This document shows positions 1 through 5,849 of a stretch of DNA of 7,734 nucleotides, in pieces (the stretch's first letter is position 1; the number at the start of each line of letters is the position of its first letter). A program made the position numbers and the translations under genes. The notes under the pieces are model-generated. The model did not search any database. It was not told the origin of the DNA and saw only the letters and a program-made list of their open reading frames with translations. The stretch comes from DASYSA01 sp036003885. Its GTDB lineage: Bacteria > Acidobacteriota > Blastocatellia > UBA7656. The stretch is taken from positions 1-7,734 of the forward strand of contig DASYSA010000448.1 of assembly GCA_036003885.1 (NCBI GenBank), given 5' to 3'.

Positions 1-855
1 ATTCGCACATACAACAGAGCTGATTACATAGCGGAAGCAATCGAGAGCGTCTTCGCGCAGACGTTCAGCGACCTCGAATTGATCGTAGTGGATGATGGCT
101 CGACAGATGGTACTAAGGAAGTGCTTGCTCAGTATGACGGCCGACTCAAAGCGCTGTACCTTGAGCACACGGGCAACCTGTCGTATCTGGGCAACTCTGC
201 GATACGAGCTTCGGACGGTGAGTTTGTTGCCTTTCTGGATTCAGACGATATCTGGCTGCCGGAAAAGCTCGAGCTGCAAATCAAACTGCTGGACGGTAAT
301 AATCGCTTTGGCTTTTCATATACCAACGGTTGCTTGTTGTACCCCGACGGCACCCGGTCGGCGCCAGCGCTGCAGCCGGAACAGATCGTTTCCGGCTCTG
401 TGTTACCCACACTGGTTCGGAATATGTGCGTTCATATAAGCACGACTGTTATTCGGCGTACTTGCTTTGATCGATCGGGTTGGTTCGATGAACGTCGGGC
501 CAACGCCGAAGACTTCTCCTTCTTTCTAAATTTGGCTGTCGCGACCGGTGGAGTATGTGTTCCCCAGGCGATGACACTGATTCGCCAACATGGGGGACAA
601 ATGAGCACGGCGCTCGGTCTCAGCCGCTATCAGGAGGCAATCAATGTGCTGGAGGAGCTGTTGCTCAAGCACGGTTTGGATCGAAGCGTGCGGCGCGATG
701 TCCTACGCACCATCGCACGCCATCACACGCATATCGCCCGAAAGCTGATCGAGAATGGCGAGTCGGCACAGGCACGGCCTCATCTCCTCCAGGCTTTCCG
801 TCGTAACCCTCTGCATCGTCCCGCCTGGCGTTGGGCGCTGCGGGGGTTGATTTGA
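1..855 (+). CDS. Glycosyltransferase family 2 (GT-A fold), 5' end missing
   Basis: A cytoplasmic GT2 enzyme that would transfer a sugar from a nucleotide-sugar donor to a growing glycan. The frame is open from the first base and already reads like a GT2 N-terminus (IRTYNRADYIAEAIESVFAQ), so probably only about 5-15 residues lie outside the window. 284 codons are visible. The nucleotide-binding motif DDGSTDGT is at visible codons 31-38, the metal-binding DxD-type motif DSDD at codons 80-83 (bases 238-249), and the acceptor-side acidic pair ED at codons 170-171 (bases 508-513). An RQHGGQMS segment typical of the end of the GT2 domain follows, then a helical arginine-rich tail. No membrane span is seen, so this is not a processive synthase. 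A TTG at 79 could be called as a start, but it would cut off the first beta strand and helix. It ends 24 bp from the convergent GT4 gene. Family call is firm; donor and acceptor are unknown. Confidence 0.93.
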   Translation: MRTYNRADYIAEAIESVFAQTFSDLELIVVDDGSTDGTKEVLAQYDGRLKALYLEHTGNLSYLGNSAIRASDGEFVAFLDSDDIWLPEKLELQIKLLDGNNRFGFSYTNGCLLYPDGTRSAPALQPEQIVSGSVLPTLVRNMCVHISTTVIRRTCFDRSGWFDERRANAEDFSFFLNLAVATGGVCVPQAMTLIRQHGGQMSTALGLSRYQEAINVLEELLLKHGLDRSVRRDVLRTIARHHTHIARKLIENGESAQARPHLLQAFRRNPLHRPAWRWALRGLI

Positions 856-879
856 AATACCGAGCGGGGAGTCAAGTTC

Positions 880-2031
880 TCATCTTCCGGTTGCACTCGC
901 CGTTTCGTAGAGCAGTCCCTCAAATTTGTCCACGATCTTATCCCAGGTAAATTTCTCCGCCCAGGCGCGCCCACGGACCGCGCAAGTGCGGCGAAGCTCG
1001 TCGTTGCTTATCAAACGGCGAGTTGCATCAATCCAGGCCGCCAGATCGTTAGACGGAAGCAGCGCCGCGTTGCCGCCCGTCGCCTCACGCAAAGCCGGCA
1101 GGTCAGAGGCGACGACCGGCACACCGGCTGCGAGCGCTTCCAGCGCTACAATGCCGAAGCTTTCGGTGACGGACGGGAAGAGCAACACGTCGGCCTGTCG
1201 CAACTCAGCAAGCACCTCGGCATGCGGCTGGGACCCGCAAAAAACGACGTGCCCATCCAGTCCATCTTCTCGGACCTGGCGCTTGAGCGATAAGCGTGCC
1301 GGGCCGTCTCCCACAATCCGCAAGGTCAATCCCGGTGACTCCCGCACCAGGGCAGAGACAACGGGCAACAGGCGATCCACTTGTTTAAGATGTTCGAGCC
1401 GGCCTACATACAACAGGCGACGCGGCCCGCTCTCACGGCGCTCGGCCGCTAAAGGTGCCACGAGGATCTCAGATGCAATGCCCGGTGTTACAACCGCCTG
1501 ACAAAGATAGCCGTGCTCGCGCTCGTAACGATCGGCGATGACTTGACTGATTGCTACCCGCAATGTGGACCGGTCCCGAGAGGCCCAACCGGCATCGATG
1601 CCGCCTGAGAAGTAGTAGATCGATCCCACGCTACGACGAGCCAGATACCGCGAAAAGAGCATCGCTTCGCCTTCTAAGAAGGTAACAGCTACCGAGGCCC
1701 TCACCAGTCGACGGCGTGCATCACGATGTGACAGACAACTCAAGAAGAAGGTCAGCGACTGAAGGTTGAGGGGTGAGCAATGCGCGACCCTGGCTGCGCT
1801 TCGCAGCAAAGCTGACGTATGTGAAATGCTCGGCACGTAGATGGGTTCAACTCCTGGAGGGAAATCATTCCGCCGGGATCTGGTCAGGTGTGTACCCGCC
1901 AGCAAGGTGACCTCATGGCCAAGTCTCGCCAGTCCAGAAGCAAGGTTGTCTGCAATCGTTTCAAGCCCGCCGAAGACGTTGCCGCGGCTGGACAGTATGA
2001 AACAGACTTGTAGAGGTGCGCCGCGGGTCAT
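880..2031 (-). CDS. Glycosyltransferase family 4 (GT-B fold)
   Basis: A retaining nucleotide-sugar glycosyltransferase of 383 residues, the usual length for the family, probably acting at the cytoplasmic face on a lipid-linked glycan. The N-terminal acceptor domain has the glycine loop VFGGLE at about residues 19-24. The C-terminal donor domain has LYVGRLEHLKQVDRLL (about 207-222), IVGDGP (239-244) and the signature PSVTESFGIVALEALAAG (about 286-303). The last contains the E-x7-E pair (E290, E298) that binds the donor. I chose the ATG at 2031 because the hydrophobic first strand (LQVCFILSS) starts a few residues later. An ATG at 2115 would add 28 residues rich in Arg, Cys and Ala that do not look like part of the fold. 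Neither start has a strong Shine-Dalgarno site. It is the only visible gene on the minus strand, convergent with the GT2 gene and divergent from the GT-C gene, so it must have its own promoter. Sugar specificity cannot be read. Confidence 0.93.
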   Translation of the reverse strand: MTRGAPLQVCFILSSRGNVFGGLETIADNLASGLARLGHEVTLLAGTHLTRSRRNDFPPGVEPIYVPSISHTSALLRSAARVAHCSPLNLQSLTFFLSCLSHRDARRRLVRASVAVTFLEGEAMLFSRYLARRSVGSIYYFSGGIDAGWASRDRSTLRVAISQVIADRYEREHGYLCQAVVTPGIASEILVAPLAAERRESGPRRLLYVGRLEHLKQVDRLLPVVSALVRESPGLTLRIVGDGPARLSLKRQVREDGLDGHVVFCGSQPHAEVLAELRQADVLLFPSVTESFGIVALEALAAGVPVVASDLPALREATGGNAALLPSNDLAAWIDATRRLISNDELRRTCAVRGRAWAEKFTWDKIVDKFEGLLYETASATGR

Positions 2032-2122
2032 GAGCCGTCTTGGCAATTCCTGTTTGGAATCACAGAAGAGATTACGCCTGCCGCACCCCGCCTCGTCAAC
2101 TCCTGCTGCTGCCATCTGCCCA

Positions 2123-2131
2123 TGCTATAAT
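2123..2131 (+). promoter_or_regulatory. Extended -10 promoter element (TGcTATAAT)
   Basis: The sequence is a perfect TATAAT at 2126-2131 preceded by TG-n at 2123-2125, the classic extended -10 form recognised by the housekeeping sigma factor. No good -35 hexamer lies 16-18 bp upstream, which fits an extended -10 promoter. The expected transcription start is about 2137-2139, directly before the GTG codon at 2140. The mRNA of the following membrane glycosyltransferase would then have a leader of 0-3 bases. Promoter activity is inferred from the motif alone. Confidence 0.55.
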
Positions 2132-2139
2132 CGCCCACT

Positions 2140-3723
2140 GTGCTCGCCAAGCGGATTCATATTGGAGTTTTGGTCTGCCTCCTGGTCACATATTGCGCAA
2201 TCTCACTCCATAATCTAACTATCGTCCCTCAGGTATATGAAGATGAACCCTGGCTGGCTTCGACAGCTTGGAAGATTGCCCGGCAGGGAGTATTTGGATC
2301 GGATATGTTCGCTGGTTCCTACGGAATGGAGCGGCACTACTACGAGTTCATGCCGGTCCACCCGCTTTTGCTTGCAGCGGTTTTTCGTTGCGCGGGCCCG
2401 GGGGTCTTTCAAGCGCGGTTCGACACTGTGATTATGGGACTGATGGTTTTGATACTGACCTACACGTTGGCGCTTCGCCTGTTTCCGGACGCACCCGTTG
2501 GACTGCTGGCGGTTCTTTTTCTCCTCATGGTTCGGCTCAATGGCACTACCTTCGTCCGGCTCACAGGAATCCTCTTGCTTGATGTGGCGCGAGTAGCGCG
2601 TTACGACATAGTGGTGCCGGTTTTTGGGCTGACGGCGCTGCATGCTTACCTATCGGCGCGCGAAAAAGCTGACAATCGATGGTACTTCCTCGCGGGCCTG
2701 CTGGCGGGCCTCTCCGGTCTGGCCCATTTGTATGGCGCTTTCTGGTTGCCGGTGCTGGTACTGCTGGCGATGTGGCACAAGCGCTCCTGGACGAGTATCG
2801 GAGCGATGTTACTTGGCTTCACACTGCCGTGGCTGCTCTACGTTGCTTACGTACTTGGCGGTTTGAACGACTGGCGAGGTCAGATGCGCGCAAACAGCGT
2901 GCGCTTTGAACTGCTCAATCCAGCGTGGTATATGCACAATGTGCTGAGAGAGTTTGAGCGTTACGGCCCCGGACTTGGCCGCCTTCGGCCAGCCATCCTT
3001 CTTCGCGTCGGTTTTTGGAGCGCGCTGGTCGCGTTGCCGCTCTCGCTCGGCACCCTGGCCTGGCGAGCGCTGCGGCAGGCGGACTGGGCAGCGCAAACAT
3101 TGGTCACGCCGATTGTCATCTTCCCGTTGCTGTTCGCCTTCCTGATAACCGTAAAGATTGCAAACTACAGTATAGCCTTCCTGCCGCTCACCGCTATTGC
3201 CGCTGCCTGGGGCGTGCGAACCTTGTGGGTAAAGATGAGTCACACCGGCCGGGCCCGCTGGGTTCGACCGGCGCTGGCGGTTCTTCTTACCGCCGTGATT
3301 GCCGAGGGCGCGACCCGAGTAGCCGTGCTCGAGTCGGCGGCTGCAACAACTTCGCCTTACTACGACTTCATCGCAAAAGTGCGACATCACCTTCCACCAG
3401 GCACCCGCGTTCTCGGGCTTCACAACTATTGGTTCGGGCTGGAAGATTACGACTACCGTTCTTTTTGGGTGCCACTGAGCTGGGCTGACCCGGGCTACGA
3501 GCCGCAGCCTGTGCCCTTCGACGCTGCGCTGGACCGTTTGGCTCCTGACATCGTGATCGTTGACCCAAAAATCCGCGGCTACTTCGACTCAATCGAGTCG
3601 CGGGGCGACCCAACTCCTGCACTCTTTCGGGATTGGTTGCAGCGCCATAACGCACAGCTTATCGTCCGCCTCGATGACAACACCTATGGCCTTATGGAAA
3701 TCTACGGGGTGGACAAGAATTGA
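2140..3723 (+). CDS. GT-C membrane glycosyltransferase (ArnT/PMT-like, family 39 type)
   Basis: A 527-residue polytopic inner-membrane protein expected to transfer a sugar from a polyprenyl-phosphate donor to a glycan or protein on the outer face of the membrane. A first span (about 7-25) is followed by a loop with the acidic cluster YEDEPW (E34-D35-E36), the place where GT-C enzymes carry catalytic acids. A second conserved-type site is RYDIV near residues 154-158. About ten or more hydrophobic spans follow, to about residue 392, then a soluble C-terminal region (about 400-527) that should face the periplasm. The start is GTG at 2140: an in-frame TAA at 2128-2130 rules out a longer protein, and later starts would remove the first span. 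No Shine-Dalgarno site precedes it, but an extended -10 element does. Family call rests on topology and motif placement; substrate is unknown. Confidence 0.85.
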   Translation: MLAKRIHIGVLVCLLVTYCAISLHNLTIVPQVYEDEPWLASTAWKIARQGVFGSDMFAGSYGMERHYYEFMPVHPLLLAAVFRCAGPGVFQARFDTVIMGLMVLILTYTLALRLFPDAPVGLLAVLFLLMVRLNGTTFVRLTGILLLDVARVARYDIVVPVFGLTALHAYLSAREKADNRWYFLAGLLAGLSGLAHLYGAFWLPVLVLLAMWHKRSWTSIGAMLLGFTLPWLLYVAYVLGGLNDWRGQMRANSVRFELLNPAWYMHNVLREFERYGPGLGRLRPAILLRVGFWSALVALPLSLGTLAWRALRQADWAAQTLVTPIVIFPLLFAFLITVKIANYSIAFLPLTAIAAAWGVRTLWVKMSHTGRARWVRPALAVLLTAVIAEGATRVAVLESAAATTSPYYDFIAKVRHHLPPGTRVLGLHNYWFGLEDYDYRSFWVPLSWADPGYEPQPVPFDAALDRLAPDIVIVDPKIRGYFDSIESRGDPTPALFRDWLQRHNAQLIVRLDDNTYGLMEIYGVDKN

Positions 3724-3741
3724 TAGGTCGGTTACATGTTG

Positions 3742-3758
3742 ATTCCGAGCGGCGGAAT
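3742..3758. repeat. Perfect 6-bp inverted repeat in the intergenic gap
   Basis: ATTCCG at 3742-3747 and CGGAAT at 3753-3758 are perfect reverse complements around a 5-base loop, 18 bp after the GT-C stop codon. TTTG follows it, too poor a T-run for a convincing intrinsic terminator. It could be a weak terminator or attenuator, a protein-binding site, or chance. A TATGAT sequence (3769-3774, five of six matches to a -10 box) lies shortly downstream but has no matching -35. Confidence 0.3.
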
Positions 3759-3788
3759 TTGTCGGTCTTATGATCAGGACGGCAGAAA

Positions 3789-3802
3789 TCTCCTCAAGGA
3801 GA
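3789..3802 (+). promoter_or_regulatory. Shine-Dalgarno site inside a self-complementary hairpin
   Basis: The segment TCTCCTCAAGGAGA is a perfect inverted repeat (TCTCCT/AGGAGA around CA; in RNA more likely a 5-bp stem TCTCC/GGAGA with loop UCAA). Its right arm holds the Shine-Dalgarno sequence AAGGAG (3796-3801), 10 bases before the TTG start at 3812. The site decides the start of the GNAT gene. It may also lower or condition its translation, because the ribosome-binding bases pair with their own mirror copy. The repeat and the spacing are seen directly; regulation is inferred. Confidence 0.5.
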
Positions 3803-3811
3803 AGTTGATAG

Positions 3812-4942
3812 TTGACGCCCGTCATTGAAAAGCAGCTCATGAATCGGACCGCTGAGGATCGTTCAGACACATTAGGAGCTTCACATGGGCCTTCGTGGAC
3901 GGTTCGAGCCCTGCTGCCGGGCGACGAGACGGGCGTGGTAAAGCTCTATCGCGAAGTATTCACGCGACCCCTGACGGCGGCGGAATACCGCTGGAAGCTC
4001 CTCTCACAACCTGCGCCCTTTCCGAATGTGTGGGTGGCGGTCGCGGGCGAGCGAATTGTCGGACACTATGCTTGCAGCATACTGCGCTTCAAGTTGGGCG
4101 ATCACCTGGCGACGCTCGGTCAGGTAGGCGATCTAATGACGGCGCGCGACTATCGACGTCAGGGTGTGCTCACGGCCGTGGGCACTTCAGCCAATGCGGC
4201 CTGGACGGCAGCGGGCGTGCCATTTGTTTGCGGCCTCTCTTACGCGGGGAATCTAGGGTCGCCTCACGAATTGCTGGGTTGGCGCCTTATGTTTCCCTTC
4301 CAATGGCTGCGCAGACCCTTGAGGCCCGAGCGGATCATCGCGCGCCGTCATCGTCTGCCACCGCCGGTGCCCGCCTTGTTGCGCACCGCGGGGTGGCTTT
4401 GGAATGCGGGCGCAAACGCAATCATGCGGAACACCGAGTCGGGGATTATAGTGGGGGAGGTATTCGAAGCGGGACCGGAGTTTGACAGGCTATGGGATTC
4501 ATTATCACCCCACTATGAAGTCCTGGTTGTCCGTGATCGGGCGTGGGTCGCGCATCGCTTCTTCGGCGGTCCTGACCAGCGCTATCGCGTACTGCTTGCC
4601 GAACGAGATGGCCAGCCTGCAGGTTATCTGGCGTTCAGGATCGTCGCCGAAAGCGGTACCGGGTTAGTAGTCGACATCTTTACCGCTCCAGACGATAGTG
4701 CCGTTCAACAAACGCTGTTGCGCTGCGCAGTGAAGGAATTCGATCGAGCCGGCGCAGCCGAAGCCCGAGTTCAGGTTGCGAAGGGCACCCGTCTGGAGCA
4801 TCAGTTTCGCCGCGCCGGCTTTCTCGGCGCGCGCGGAACGTTACACGCATCTATCGTGTCGCTTGCGGAGACTGTTCCGCGGGAGGCATTGTCCGATCCC
4901 GAGCGCTGGTTCGCGCAGAGCGGCGATTTCGATGTCATCTAA
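3812..4942 (+). CDS. GNAT-family acyltransferase, probably two GNAT domains
   Basis: A soluble, cytoplasmic 376-residue protein of the GNAT superfamily, which moves an acyl group from acyl-CoA, usually to an amine. The N-terminal half (about 29-165) has the core pattern: WVAVAGERIVGHYACS strands (74-89), then motif A, VGDLMTARDYRRQGVLTAV (105-123), where RRQGVL corresponds to the pyrophosphate-binding R/Q-x-x-G-x-G/A loop. A second, more degenerate GNAT-like half is suggested by RVLLAERDGQPAGYLAFRIV (259-278) and VVDIFTAPDD (286-295). The C-terminus SGDFDVI resembles the ends of GNAT proteins from polysaccharide loci. The start is TTG at 3812: a TAG lies directly before it in frame and AAGGAG sits 10 bases upstream. 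The ATG at 3839 has no Shine-Dalgarno site. The last 11 bases overlap the deacetylase gene. The acceptor may be an amino sugar (inference). Confidence 0.85.
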   Translation: MTPVIEKQLMNRTAEDRSDTLGASHGPSWTVRALLPGDETGVVKLYREVFTRPLTAAEYRWKLLSQPAPFPNVWVAVAGERIVGHYACSILRFKLGDHLATLGQVGDLMTARDYRRQGVLTAVGTSANAAWTAAGVPFVCGLSYAGNLGSPHELLGWRLMFPFQWLRRPLRPERIIARRHRLPPPVPALLRTAGWLWNAGANAIMRNTESGIIVGEVFEAGPEFDRLWDSLSPHYEVLVVRDRAWVAHRFFGGPDQRYRVLLAERDGQPAGYLAFRIVAESGTGLVVDIFTAPDDSAVQQTLLRCAVKEFDRAGAAEARVQVAKGTRLEHQFRRAGFLGARGTLHASIVSLAETVPREALSDPERWFAQSGDFDVI

Positions 4943-5849
4943 GCTTCCTACAAGGCAGGTCCGTGGGCTGTTGTATGCCGGAATCGAGCGCATCTGGACA
5001 GCCGCCTGCGTAGCCTTACGCCTGGTGCTTTGGCCTAAGCCCGCGATCGAGGCCTGGTCACCGGCGGCCGGCCGTGTGCTTGTCATTGCGCCGCATCCCG
5101 ATGACGAAACGATCGGGTGCGGCGGCGCAATGGTTCTGCATCAACTTGCCGGTGACGAAGTCGCGGTCGTCATCGTTACTGACGGTGGCGCATCCGGCTC
5201 GGCGAGCGCGCCGGTCCGCGACTGCGAAGCCAGAGCCGCCGCGTCGGTCCTGGGGGGTGTTTGGCAAGCACTCAGATTGCCGGAGGGAGAATGGTCTGAG
5301 ACCGAATGCCGCTGTAAGCTGCATGAAGTGATCAATGATCTCCGGCCCACCGTAATCTACGCTCCCTCTTGCGTAGACTTCCACCCTCAGCATCTGCAAA
5401 TCGCCCATGAACTAGCCGCTGTTCTGACGGAACTATCCGACCCGGTGTGTGTCCGTGTTTACGAGGTCGGCGTCCCATTGACTCCTGTTCTGACGAATCG
5501 TATTGCGGTGCTGGGGGAAGCGGGGCCGATCAAGGAGCGCGCCCTGGCAGCGTATTCGACCCAGAAGCTTTCGCTCCAGGCTGTCTGCCGTTTGCAGCGG
5601 TACAACCGGCGACTATATCGGGTGTCGGGATCGCTCGAAGTCTTCTACGAGCTGACGTCGGCCGAGTACGTGAGTTTGATGACACGTGGTCATTGGCGTA
5701 CGGACAAGACCTCCCCGTTTCGCGGCATCCGCGGGAGGCCGTTCCTGGACCCGTTGATCTATATCGTGGGAATGAGAGCGCGTTATGCGCTCCGAGTATC
5801 AGAATCGAAGGTTATGGAGAAGTGCGAATCAGTGGCACGGAATGACTAA
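4932..5849 (+). CDS. PIG-L/LmbE-family zinc-dependent N-deacetylase
   Basis: A 305-residue enzyme of the PIG-L superfamily (relatives: GPI PIG-L, MshB, BshB), which removes the N-acetyl group from an N-acetyl-aminosugar. The signature APHPDDETIGCGGA is at residues 53-66: H55 and D58 are the expected zinc ligands and D57 the expected general base. The third ligand comes from the HPQH motif (151-154, probably H154). IVTDGGASG (81-89) and the RDCEARAAASVLG helix (97-109) also match the family. The N-terminal 40 residues form a helical, partly hydrophobic extension (about 12-35) that may touch the membrane. I placed the start at ATG 4932, giving an 11-base overlap with the GNAT gene and likely translational coupling. 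The frame stays open back to 4776, but those 52 residues are a shadow of the GNAT gene. Family is firm; the substrate is not known. Confidence 0.92.
   Translation: MSSKLPTRQVRGLLYAGIERIWTAACVALRLVLWPKPAIEAWSPAAGRVLVIAPHPDDETIGCGGAMVLHQLAGDEVAVVIVTDGGASGSASAPVRDCEARAAASVLGGVWQALRLPEGEWSETECRCKLHEVINDLRPTVIYAPSCVDFHPQHLQIAHELAAVLTELSDPVCVRVYEVGVPLTPVLTNRIAVLGEAGPIKERALAAYSTQKLSLQAVCRLQRYNRRLYRVSGSLEVFYELTSAEYVSLMTRGHWRTDKTSPFRGIRGRPFLDPLIYIVGMRARYALRVSESKVMEKCESVARND

Noticed and set aside
856..879. Bidirectional terminator between the convergent GT2 and GT4 genes
   Set aside because: The 24-bp gap shows no clear stem with T-runs on either side.
926..1501. 191-codon frame antisense to the GT4 gene
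   Set aside because: Its Ser/Arg/Thr-rich composition is typical of a shadow frame, and it opposes a clear enzyme gene.
2032..2115. 28-residue upstream extension of the GT4 gene to ATG 2115
   Set aside because: The added residues are not typical of the GT4 fold, which begins properly after 2031, and the start has no good ribosome-binding site. It remains a possible alternative.
2809..3423. 204-codon minus-strand frame under the first GT-C gene
   Set aside because: Low-complexity Arg/Gln/Gly-rich translation with no recognisable domain, opposite a coherent membrane protein. It is a shadow.
4776..4931. 52-residue N-terminal extension of the deacetylase frame
   Set aside because: It lies wholly inside the GNAT gene, is rich in Arg and Ser with no family similarity, and the ATG at 4932 gives a normal overlap and a normal PIG-L length.
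5785..5841. 19-residue upstream extension of the second GT-C protein
   Set aside because: It overlaps the deacetylase C-terminus and reads as a charged, unrelated stretch ahead of the normal basic-plus-hydrophobic N-terminus at 5842.
880..5849. Mycothiol or bacillithiol synthesis set (GT4 + PIG-L deacetylase + tandem GNAT resemble MshA/MshB/MshD or BshA/BshB)
   Set aside because: The GT4 gene is on the other strand and separated by a GT-C gene, no cysteine ligase (MshC or BshC) is visible, and the GT2, GT-C and galE neighbours point to glycan synthesis.
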